From JASMTM01 sp964441735 (GTDB lineage Bacteria; Thermotogota; Thermotogae; Petrotogales; Kosmotogaceae), in the NCBI GenBank assembly GCA_964441735.1, contig CAYTVB010000075.1, positions 1-8,090 of the forward strand: 8,090 bases of DNA, in the 5' to 3' direction. The translations under genes were made by a program, and so were the position numbers. Numbering within the stretch: the first letter of the stretch is position 1; every line of letters begins with the position of its first letter. Of this stretch, positions 1 through 5,896 are shown one piece after another. Below the pieces are notes generated by a model that did no database searches, had not been told where the DNA came from, and worked only from the letters and a program-made list of their open reading frames with translations.

Positions 1-560
1 AATTTTATTTCTCCTGTTCCCTCCCAGATTAGGATATTGCTTTGAGGACTGTAGGTTGGCTGCGGATCAACGGATAATGTATCGGAATCAGGTGGTAATA
101 AGAAAGTAAGTTTTGAATCATCCTGCAGATCTATTTTAAGTTCGCCTATTGAGGTATTTACCTGACCATTTTCAACGCCGGCAAAACCCTTTATAACTGA
201 ATACTCTTCTACTTCTACTCTATCGTTGGCCACCTGTGTGGCTGTTGAAGCAAAATTTGACACTACCATAGATCTTGGAAGATCTTCAGATATCTGATCT
301 ACTGACTGCTGAAATTCAGATATCTTAGTTTCTTTATCTTTATCGAATTGATCTAAAAATTGTTCAATTTGTGATGGTTTATCAAATTTAAGTAGCATTA
401 TACTCCTCATTATTACAGCACCGTCAGCATCATATTCATATTCGCTGTCATAGAACATGGTTTCAATCTGTAGTCTGTTTGAAAGAGTCATGAATATGTT
501 TACAGCTGTGAAAGCAACTACAACAATTACCATTATTATGAGAATCTTGTTAAAATTCAT
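1..560 (-). CDS. Membrane-anchored protein of unknown function, N-terminal part (runs off left edge)
   Basis: I translated this frame by hand. It stays open from ATG at 560-558 to the window edge, giving 186 residues without a stop. Residues about 5-25 (ILIIMVIVVVAFTAVNIF) form one uncleaved-looking N-terminal membrane anchor with no lipobox Cys. The rest is hydrophilic and probably faces outside: an acidic Tyr-rich patch near 37-47, a charged, probably helical stretch at about 60-95, then beta-like sequence with Pro/Asp/Ser-rich segments at 155-175. The start is fixed by AGGAGG six bases upstream; another in-frame ATG touching that site is too close. The type I-like topology resembles small Thermotogota-specific anchored proteins (I think of DUF4897, from memory and unverified). 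It is transcribed divergently from trpS. No function can be assigned; the coding call is solid. Confidence 0.8.
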   Translation of the reverse strand, partial: MNFNKILIIMVIVVVAFTAVNIFMTLSNRLQIETMFYDSEYEYDADGAVIMRSIMLLKFDKPSQIEQFLDQFDKDKETKISEFQQSVDQISEDLPRSMVVSNFASTATQVANDRVEVEEYSVIKGFAGVENGQVNTSIGELKIDLQDDSKLTFLLPPDSDTLSVDPQPTYSPQSNILIWEGTGEIK

Positions 561-566
561 CTTCAT

Positions 567-572
567 CCTCCT
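567..572 (-). promoter_or_regulatory. Ribosome binding site of the left-edge gene
   Basis: On the minus strand this reads AGGAGG, six bases before the ATG at 560-558. It also abuts an in-frame ATG at 566-564 with no spacer, so it favours the ATG at 560. Confidence 0.7.
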
Positions 573-704
573 AACATAAACACTCAGTCTGTATTTATAA
601 TTATGATACCATTATTTGTGATAAAATATCAGTGCAGATTATATGGTTTATTTTATTATATTTAGTTTTAGTATTCATCCGGTATTAGGTTTTTGTATTT
701 CGTC

Positions 705-711
705 GGAGGTG
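705..711 (+). promoter_or_regulatory. Ribosome binding site deciding the trpS start
   Basis: GGAGGTG lies seven bases (counted from GGAGG) before ATG 717. The longer frame from TTG 693 would place this site inside the gene, so the start at 717 is preferred. Confidence 0.75.
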
Positions 712-716
712 TTTTT

Positions 717-1700
717 ATGAGAATTGTAAGCGGGATGAGGAGTACTGGCGAGCTTCATTTAGGCAATCTTATCACTCTCGACAGATGGATAGAACTTCAG
801 AATGAGGGCAATGAATGCTTCTTTTTTGTTGCCGATTGGCATGGACTTACTTCACACATTGATTCCACCAGTAAATTTGAGCAATGGATATATGACATTG
901 TTAAGATTTATGTTGCTGCCGGTATCGATGTAGATGATTCGGTAATCTTTGTTCAATCAGCCATAAAAGAGCATGCTGAATTGATGATGTACTTTTCAAT
1001 GCTGATTTCTGTTCCAAGACTTCAAAGAATGCCAACCTATAAAGATCAGCAATTACAGATGAGTGATAGGGATCTTTCGAGTGCTGGATTTCTTCTATAT
1101 CCTGTACTTCAAGCTGCCGATATCCTTGCATACAAAGGAGAAGCAGTGCCTGTTGGTGAAGATCAGCTTTCGCATATTGAAATCACACGTGAGCTTGCCA
1201 GAAGATTCAATACATATTTTGAAGACGTCTTCCCTGAACCAAAACCGATACTTTCTGAAGTTCCAAAACTTCCTGGTACAGATGGAAGAAAAATGAGCAA
1301 GAGTTACAACAACTACATACCTGTCGACAACGATGAAGAGAGCCTTTGGAAGCAGATCGCTCCAATGACAACTGATCCCGCGAGAATAAGAAGGAAGGAC
1401 CCCGGTGATCCTGAAAAATGCCCTGTCTGGATGTATCATAAAGCCTTTACAAAAAGCACTGAAGAAAAAGACTGGGTGAAATGGGGATGTAAAAGTGCAG
1501 GCATAGGCTGCATAGACTGTAAAAGGCTACTTTTCAGCAATTTAAAGAACAGATTGAAACCTGTATGGGAGCAACTCAGGTTTTTCGAAAATGATCCCAA
1601 AAAGGTCGACCGAATAATTGCTGAGGGAAATGAAAGAGCACGTGAAGTCGCCTCAAAAACCATGGTGGATGTTAGGAAGGCGATGAAACTAAGGTGGTGA
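717..1700 (+). CDS. trpS: Tryptophanyl-tRNA synthetase, iron-sulfur cluster type
   Basis: Class I aminoacyl-tRNA synthetase that charges tRNA-Trp with tryptophan using ATP, in the cytoplasm; 327 residues, normal for bacterial TrpRS. Visible motifs are the HIGH-type signature HLGN (14-17) within GELHLGN, an AADI stretch with the expected Trp-binding Asp (D135), VPVGEDQ just after it, and KMSKS at 192-196. In the C-terminal helical domain C235, C258, C265 and C268 form C-x22-C-x6-C-x2-C, the spacing that binds a [4Fe-4S] cluster in the Thermotoga maritima enzyme. The residue before TGELHLG is Ser, where most TrpRS have Pro. The start is ATG 717, backed by GGAGGTG; a TTG at 693 would add eight residues that do not belong to the family. 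It heads an operon and its stop lies 3 nt before scpA. Identification is near certain; cluster binding is inferred from the motif. Confidence 0.97.
   Translation: MRIVSGMRSTGELHLGNLITLDRWIELQNEGNECFFFVADWHGLTSHIDSTSKFEQWIYDIVKIYVAAGIDVDDSVIFVQSAIKEHAELMMYFSMLISVPRLQRMPTYKDQQLQMSDRDLSSAGFLLYPVLQAADILAYKGEAVPVGEDQLSHIEITRELARRFNTYFEDVFPEPKPILSEVPKLPGTDGRKMSKSYNNYIPVDNDEESLWKQIAPMTTDPARIRRKDPGDPEKCPVWMYHKAFTKSTEEKDWVKWGCKSAGIGCIDCKRLLFSNLKNRLKPVWEQLRFFENDPKKVDRIIAEGNERAREVASKTMVDVRKAMKLRW
1691..1700 (+). promoter_or_regulatory. Ribosome binding site of scpA inside the trpS stop region
   Basis: AAGGTGGTGA covers the last trpS codons, including its TGA stop (1698-1700), just upstream of ATG 1704. 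Ribosomes ending trpS would sit on the scpA start, which suggests translational coupling. Confidence 0.55.
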
Positions 1701-1703
1701 AAA

Positions 1704-2399
1704 ATGAGTGAAGAAAAATTAGTTTTCACTCTCCCCGAGTTTGAAGGCCCTCTTGATCTGTTGTTGTTTCTTGTTAGAAAACACAGGGTTGATGTTAGAC
1801 AGATACCAATATCTGTAATCGCTAATGAATTTGTTGCACATCTGCATAGGATGAAATTTTTGGAACTCGAAGTGACATCGGATTTTATAATTGTGGCTTC
1901 CACATTGATGCAGATGAAGTCCAAGGCTCTTCTCCCGAGAATGAATTCAGAAGAGGAACATGAATTTAGCGAGCAAAAGCAGGCTTTCTATCAGCAGGTT
2001 GAGGAGTACAAAAAGATAAAAGATGTTTCCAAAAATCTCCGGCACAAACTCTACGAATCGTATTCGAGAAATCACGTAAAGGCCAATACAATGGATATTG
2101 ATAAAGAAGTAGAAGAGCTTCCCGAAAAGCTTACCGATGCTTTCAAAAGCATAATGAAAGAAACCTTTGCGAAAGACAGGGTTTATACGGTTAATGCAGA
2201 GCTGTTCAGTGTTGAGGAAAGAATGAACGAACTCGAAAAGGAAAAATTTGAGATTTCTCTCATTTCTGAATTAAAGGCCATGTCGGGAAAGCTCGAAATA
2301 ATCGTTACGTTTCTTGCGGTTCTTGAGTTGGTTAAACTTGGCAAATACAGGCTTGTTTCACTCGAACCTGAACCGTTGTTCAGGAGGGTCGAGAATTGA
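1704..2399 (+). CDS. scpA: Segregation and condensation protein A (Smc kleisin subunit)
   Basis: ScpA is the kleisin that bridges the heads and neck of the Smc dimer and, with ScpB, forms the bacterial condensin that compacts and segregates the chromosome. At 231 residues it has normal family length. The N-terminal kleisin hallmark FEGPLDLLL is at 13-21, followed by a helix ending LMQMKSKALLPR (about 72-83), the usual ScpA N-terminal pattern. A charged, Lys/Glu-rich, probably helical middle (about 85-180) leads to the C-terminal winged-helix motif with VTFLAVLELVKLG (about 201-213) that contacts an Smc head. ATG 1704 follows the trpS stop by 3 nt. The stop overlaps the next gene's start in the four bases TTGA. 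Confident by motif and by the scpB neighbour. Confidence 0.96.
   Translation: MSEEKLVFTLPEFEGPLDLLLFLVRKHRVDVRQIPISVIANEFVAHLHRMKFLELEVTSDFIIVASTLMQMKSKALLPRMNSEEEHEFSEQKQAFYQQVEEYKKIKDVSKNLRHKLYESYSRNHVKANTMDIDKEVEELPEKLTDAFKSIMKETFAKDRVYTVNAELFSVEERMNELEKEKFEISLISELKAMSGKLEIIVTFLAVLELVKLGKYRLVSLEPEPLFRRVEN
2382..2387 (+). promoter_or_regulatory. Ribosome binding site deciding the scpB TTG start
   Basis: AGGAGG lies eight bases before TTG 2396, inside the end of scpA. This strong site supports a non-ATG start that overlaps the scpA stop by four bases (TTGA). Confidence 0.75.
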
Positions 2400-2992
2400 G
2401 CAACAATCTTAGCAAAAAAGCTTCAGTGGAAGCTTTAATACTGGCATCAAGGAGAGGTGTAACACCAAAAAAAATAGCAAAAATACTCGGAATGAGGTTG
2501 AACCAGGTAATGGTTCTGGTTGATGAACTAACTGAAGATTACAAAAATAAGGACCACGGCGTTCAGCTGATGAGTGTTGAAGGAAAGCTTCGCTTTTACA
2601 CAAAAAAGGACCTTCAAAGCTATGTTGATAGATTAACCAAAAGACCTCTGGTAAAAATAACTGATACCCAGATGGAAGTTCTTGCTATCGTTGCAGTCAG
2701 AGGGCCGCTTACAAGAGTAGATGTGGAGTTAATGAGAGGAAAAAGCTCTCAGGCACAGCTGGCTGAGCTTTTAAAGATGAGTTTGGTCAGGCGCAACAAA
2801 TCGAAATTACCGGGAAATCCCTATATGTACAAAGTCACAAGCAAATTTTATGATGTTTTCCAGATAAACGATGTAGAAGAAATTGCAGAGAAGCTCTTTC
2901 AAAAAAAGGAGAGTGAAAAGCAGTCTGAAACTTCAGAAATTTCTTCAGAAGATGACGAATCTGTCCAGGAGGAAAGCGGGGAAGGCGATTAA
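2396..2992 (+). CDS. scpB: Segregation and condensation protein B (Smc KITE subunit)
   Basis: ScpB dimers bind the central part of the ScpA kleisin in the Smc-ScpAB complex. The 198 residues show two winged-helix domains. The first (about 10-72) runs from EALILASRRGVTPKKIAKILG to LRFYTKKDL. The second (about 88-152) contains the family block with EVLAIVAVRGPLTR, a conserved MRGKSS, LVRRN and a KLPGNPYMYKVT hairpin. It starts at TTG, supported by AGGAGG eight bases upstream, and overlaps the scpA stop by 4 nt. After residue 160 the protein leaves the family domain: residues 171-198 hold 12 Asp/Glu and 7 Ser in 28 positions, a disordered-looking acidic tail. That tail is encoded by DNA that also encodes the start of rluB in another frame, so it may be a by-product of the overlap. 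Confidence 0.95.
   Translation: MSNNLSKKASVEALILASRRGVTPKKIAKILGMRLNQVMVLVDELTEDYKNKDHGVQLMSVEGKLRFYTKKDLQSYVDRLTKRPLVKITDTQMEVLAIVAVRGPLTRVDVELMRGKSSQAQLAELLKMSLVRRNKSKLPGNPYMYKVTSKFYDVFQINDVEEIAEKLFQKKESEKQSETSEISSEDDESVQEESGEGD
2913..2992 (+). other. scpB/rluB coding overlap (two frames used)
   Basis: These 80 bases are read as the acidic, Ser-rich ScpB tail in one frame and, shifted by +1, as the basic start of the RluB S4 domain in another. The RluB reading carries the family motifs (KLQKFL, SRRKA), so that frame is surely constrained. The ScpB reading lies beyond the recognisable ScpB domain. If rluB starts at TTG 2883, the overlap grows to 110 bases. Confidence 0.8.
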
Positions 2993-3650
2993 GTCTGGAA
3001 TAGTAAAAGTAGATGGCAAAACCGTCACCGAACCCTGGTTTCAGATCGAACCTCAGAAAAATGTGGTAGAACTTAACAACGAAATCATTGAAAACAAACT
3101 TGAAAAAAAGGTTGTTTATGCCTTCAATAAACCCATGGGTATAGTTAGCACAATGCATGACGAAAAAGGCAGAAGATGTATTGGAGATGTTGTTAGAAAA
3201 AGAATCAAAGAAAATGTATTTCATATAGGCAGACTGGATAAAGAAACAGAAGGGCTCATACTTCTAACAAATGATGGAAAACTTGCGAATAGACTTGCAC
3301 ATCCCTCCTCTGAGATCAAGAAAAGTTATCTGGCAATGGTTGACTCGGAAATTTCGAAATCAGATGTGAATAATATAGAGAAAGGGATCAGACTCGGCGA
3401 TGGACATGTTACAGCGCCTTCAACGATTGAAGTGCTTTCCAGAACAAACAAAGGAACGTTTGTTAAGCTTATTATTCATGAAGGTCATAAAAGAGAAATA
3501 CGTGAAATATTTAAAGCCCTGGGTAAAAAAGTGATTAAATTGCGAAGAATCGCAATAGGTAGACTAACCATAAATATTGTTTCTAAACCCGGTGATATAA
3601 AACAGCTTTCCCAGTCAGAAATTGAACTGCTCTTTAAAAATCCCGGGTAA
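2913..3650 (+). CDS. rluB: 23S rRNA pseudouridine synthase, RluB/RsuA family
   Basis: Isomerises a uridine in large-subunit rRNA to pseudouridine. Numbered from GTG 2913 it has 245 residues, typical for the RsuA/RluB/RluE/RluF family. An N-terminal S4 RNA-binding domain (about 5-50) shows KLQKFL, SRRKA (18-22) and GIVKVDGK. The catalytic domain has KPMGIVST, then HIGRLDKETEGLILLTNDG with catalytic Asp D109, KKSYLA, and the late GHKREIREIF...LRRIAIG block. The start is uncertain. GTG 2913 gives the usual few residues before the S4 domain, but its AAGGAG is only one base away. TTG 2883, just after an in-frame TAG at 2874-2876, would add ten basic residues and lacks a clear ribosome site. ATG 2952 would cut off the S4 start. 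Either of the first two overlaps scpB by 80-110 nt. Assignment as RluB rather than a paralogue rests on the scpAB context. Confidence 0.92.
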   Translation: MKSSLKLQKFLQKMTNLSRRKAGKAIKSGIVKVDGKTVTEPWFQIEPQKNVVELNNEIIENKLEKKVVYAFNKPMGIVSTMHDEKGRRCIGDVVRKRIKENVFHIGRLDKETEGLILLTNDGKLANRLAHPSSEIKKSYLAMVDSEISKSDVNNIEKGIRLGDGHVTAPSTIEVLSRTNKGTFVKLIIHEGHKREIREIFKALGKKVIKLRRIAIGRLTINIVSKPGDIKQLSQSEIELLFKNPG

Positions 3651-3660
3651 AATGTTGTTT

Positions 3661-4584
3661 CTATACCTCAAAATAACTTGTTATTTCAAATCTAATGTCT
3701 TCCTTTTCTGCTTTTTCTCTCGGCAGCAGTAAATGAACTATTTCACCGTCAACTTCAACCTCAGCAAGGGTCTTTTTTGCATCGATAAGTGTGTAATTAT
3801 TAATTTTTCCGGTTCTTTCTCCACTATCAATAAGGATATCTTCCGGTCTGAAAACCAGGTTTTTCAATTTGTTTGTTCCATAAGGTGCGAGCATTTCCAT
3901 TACTAAAATATTCGGTGGATTTTTGTAAAGCTTTCCTGGGTTGCCTTCTGCCACAAATTTTCCTTCATTCATAATGTATAACTTTTCAGGAAGTGAGAGC
4001 GCGTCCTCGGGTTCAGTCAATACTATGAGAACGGATCTACCCAGGCTTATAAGAAGTTTCTTTACCATGCCTCTGATTTCAATATGTATTTTTTTGTCTA
4101 GCCTTTCGAAGGGTTCATCCATTAAAATAAGATCGAATTTTTTAACTGTTTCTCTTCCAAGAGCAGTAAGTTTTTTGATACCTGCGGGTAATTCTTTGGG
4201 CCGTTTTTGCAAATATTCAGTAAGTCCATCCAATTCTTTTGCCTTTGTCTCAACTTTTTCATCCAGTTCTTTGTCTTTAGAAATTTCAAGTGGAAAAGCA
4301 ATGTTTCTATATGTATTGTAATGAGGAAATATTGCATCATCCTGAAAAATGAAAGCCAGATTTCTGTCCGCCGGTGACATCTGAGTTACTTCTTTCCCGT
4401 TCATATGAATTTCGCCAGTATCGTAAGGGTGCAGACCCGCTATTGTTCTAAGCAACAATGTTTTTCCGCATCCTGAAGCTCCCAGAATTCCATGAATTCT
4501 ATCCTGTGGTATCTCCAAATTTATTGGCCCGATTTTATAATTACCAATAGTAGCCTGCAAATTCTTTACCTCGAGTGCCTTCAT
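3661..4584 (-). CDS. MalK-like ABC transporter ATPase with degenerate signature and H-loop
   Basis: An ABC ATPase of the carbohydrate-importer (MalK/UgpC/MsmX) type, 307 residues from ATG 4584; GGAGG seven bases upstream selects this over GTG 4590. Walker A is GASGCGKT (35-42), the Q-loop Gln is Q81 in FQDDAIFPH, Walker B LILMD ends at D156 with catalytic E157, and the D-loop is LD (162-163). Two core elements are abnormal. Where importers have LSGGQQQR it has LPAGIKKL (132-139), losing the signature Ser, one Gly and the Gln. The switch His of THDQ is replaced by T190 (LTEP). The C-terminal regulatory OB-fold is short (total about 60 residues less than MalK) but keeps RPEDIL. It should bind ATP; normal hydrolysis is doubtful. 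No permease is visible. It follows the oxidoreductase by 15 nt, so the two are probably cotranscribed. Confidence 0.88.
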   Translation of the reverse strand: MKALEVKNLQATIGNYKIGPINLEIPQDRIHGILGASGCGKTLLLRTIAGLHPYDTGEIHMNGKEVTQMSPADRNLAFIFQDDAIFPHYNTYRNIAFPLEISKDKELDEKVETKAKELDGLTEYLQKRPKELPAGIKKLTALGRETVKKFDLILMDEPFERLDKKIHIEIRGMVKKLLISLGRSVLIVLTEPEDALSLPEKLYIMNEGKFVAEGNPGKLYKNPPNILVMEMLAPYGTNKLKNLVFRPEDILIDSGERTGKINNYTLIDAKKTLAEVEVDGEIVHLLLPREKAEKEDIRFEITSYFEV

Positions 4585-4591
4585 CTTCACA

Positions 4592-4596
4592 CCTCC
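4592..4596 (-). promoter_or_regulatory. Ribosome binding site deciding the ABC ATPase start
   Basis: On the minus strand GGAGG lies seven bases before ATG 4584-4582 and only one base before the in-frame GTG 4590-4588. Spacing therefore favours the ATG. It sits in the 15-nt gap after the oxidoreductase stop. Confidence 0.7.
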
Positions 4597-4599
4597 AGT

Positions 4600-5604
4600 T
4601 TACAAGAGATCGTCAATTTCAATCCCTCTTAAAAACTTGGCGGATAATAGTGATGCTTCTATTGAAGCAAGATCCTTTGCCGCTTCAAAAACATTACCGA
4701 GGTCGTTTTCTTTCTTATTCGTGTAAACGTCATAAAAATCGTCAAATTCATTTCTGTAAGAATTTTCTTCAGGTAAATCTATCGTATTTTTTCCTTTTTC
4801 ATTATTTACAACTAATTTCTTTTCGCTTTCTATTATGATTTCTCCTTCTGTTCCGATCACTTTTTTTGGATTATTTTCCGTGTTGAGTCCAAAGGAAACG
4901 GTGTAATTACCAATTGTACCGTTTTCGAATAGAAAATTCGCTGTAAGGGTATCTATACTACCAAGGTACGATCTTACCATTTTCTGTATGGCAGTTGTTG
5001 ATTTAATATCACCCATAATTTGTCTTATTGCAGCTATGTGATGTACACCTCCATCGGAGATAAATCCACCTATGTGCTTGGGGTCTTTTCTCCATTCTGT
5101 GTTAACGTATTTGGCATCCCTTTCTGCAAGCTTTACTTCATGCCATATCAGAAGAGAGGGATCTCCTATTTCACCGGATTCAATAAGGTCCTTTACTTTC
5201 TTAAAAGCCTGTATATGTCTAAAATTTTCAGCTATATAGACTATTCTGTCTGTGTTATTCTCTGAAGCCAAAATCTCCCTTGCCTGCTGCATGTTTGCTC
5301 CAAGGGGTTTTTCGCAAATCACATCATATCCGTAATTTAATGCTCTTTGAATAAACTCAGGGTTTAGATGTATGGGGACTGTTATATCGATAACATCGGT
5401 AAGGTTAGACTCAAGTAAATCATCATAACTATCAAGAACTCTGGGTCGTGGTTCAATCATATCTGCCAGTTTTTCAGCTTTTGAACGAGTTCTGCTTGCC
5501 AGTGCTGTTATCTGGAATTTGTCAGTTAGTTGTTTAAGAGCAGGAAGATGGAGTTCTTTTGCAGCTATACCGGTACCAACAATGCCCAATCTAATTTTAT
5601 TCAT
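4600..5604 (-). CDS. Gfo/Idh/MocA-family NAD(P)-dependent oxidoreductase
   Basis: Probable cytoplasmic dehydrogenase acting on a sugar, inositol or related polyol; substrate not predictable. The 334 residues match the family length. The Rossmann nucleotide-binding motif is GIVGTGIAA (7-15, GxGxxA type). The hallmark CEKPLG is at 97-102 with catalytic Lys K99. The second conserved site, GGFISDGGVHHI (179-190), supplies D184 and H188 of the GG-x-x-x-D-x-G-x-H pattern. Residues from about 125 on form the alpha/beta substrate-binding domain with the expected long beta-sheet (HEVKLAERD, TANFLFENG, NYTVSF). ATG 5604 has GAGGTGA six bases upstream. It is the first gene of a two-gene unit with the ABC ATPase. 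Some family members lack true dehydrogenase activity, but nothing here looks broken. Confidence 0.93.
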   Translation of the reverse strand: MNKIRLGIVGTGIAAKELHLPALKQLTDKFQITALASRTRSKAEKLADMIEPRPRVLDSYDDLLESNLTDVIDITVPIHLNPEFIQRALNYGYDVICEKPLGANMQQAREILASENNTDRIVYIAENFRHIQAFKKVKDLIESGEIGDPSLLIWHEVKLAERDAKYVNTEWRKDPKHIGGFISDGGVHHIAAIRQIMGDIKSTTAIQKMVRSYLGSIDTLTANFLFENGTIGNYTVSFGLNTENNPKKVIGTEGEIIIESEKKLVVNNEKGKNTIDLPEENSYRNEFDDFYDVYTNKKENDLGNVFEAAKDLASIEASLLSAKFLRGIEIDDLL

Positions 5605-5610
5605 AAATAA

Positions 5611-5617
5611 TCACCTC
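5611..5617 (-). promoter_or_regulatory. Ribosome binding site of the oxidoreductase
   Basis: GAGGTGA on the minus strand, six bases before ATG 5604-5602. If the -10 box at 5624-5629 is real, the message would begin almost at this site, giving a very short leader. Confidence 0.6.
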
Positions 5618-5623
5618 ACTTAT

Positions 5624-5629
5624 ATTATA
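5624..5629 (-). promoter_or_regulatory. Candidate -10 box of the oxidoreductase-ABC unit
   Basis: A perfect TATAAT on the minus strand lies 19 bases before the oxidoreductase ATG. Transcription would start near 5617. The -35 region at 17-18 spacing (TTTCTA or TTTTCT) matches poorly. In such AT-rich DNA a TATAAT can arise by chance, so this is tentative. Confidence 0.35.
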
Positions 5630-5896
5630 TATGCTTGTTCTGTTGTTAGAAAACATAAAGTGAAGTTTAAATAGCAGAATAACTTTCAGTTGATGATATT
5701 TATTCAAATAAAATCTTATGGAAATTTTGAGAAACTATCAATATTATTGTTTTTGTGAAAATTAGATAGAATAATAACAGAAGTAACATTTACTGGAGAA
5801 ATCAACCAAGCGTTCATCGTGGCTGCAGGATCAAAAATGCTAAATATAATATAAATGATAAAATTTAAAACAATTACTATAACTAATAGAGAGTTT

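Larger units (their letters stand above)
561..716. promoter_or_regulatory. Divergent intergenic region, probable promoters for trpS operon and left-edge gene
   Basis: This AT-rich gap separates two divergently transcribed genes and should hold both promoters. For trpS, a TTGTGA at 616-621 followed after 18 bases by TATATG at 640-645 is a weak sigma-A-like pair; TATTAT at 654-659 is another possible -10 without a good -35. Between them lies a short perfect inverted repeat, TGATA-AAA-TATCA (619-631), overlapping the proposed -35. It could be an operator, but such short palindromes are common in AT-rich DNA. I saw no tRNA-like T-box leader upstream of trpS; the space is also short for one. Confidence 0.35.

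Noticed and set aside
693..716. Upstream TTG extension of trpS
   Set aside because: It would put the strong GGAGGTG inside the gene and adds eight residues before the family's normal MRI-type start.
561..716. T-box or Trp-responsive leader upstream of trpS
   Set aside because: The leader is at most about 70 bases if the proposed promoter is right, and no T-box-like conserved motif or GC-rich terminator hairpin is visible.
1095..1439. Minus-strand open frame opposite trpS
   Set aside because: Covers the KMSKS-encoding region on the other strand; no ribosome site or domain.
1436..1924. Minus-strand open frame of 162 codons across the trpS-scpA junction
   Set aside because: It lies opposite two genes with clear family motifs; composition is that of a reverse-strand shadow.
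3671..3686. Hairpin AAATAA-CTTG-TTATTT as terminator for rluB or the ABC gene
   Set aside because: Stem is entirely A/T, lies inside the ATPase coding end, and has no T-run following; too weak for an intrinsic terminator.
5736..5776. Inverted arms CTATC/GATAG and ATTATT/AATAAT in the RND upstream region
   Set aside because: The two arm pairs cross rather than nest, so they do not make one hairpin; likely chance in AT-rich DNA.
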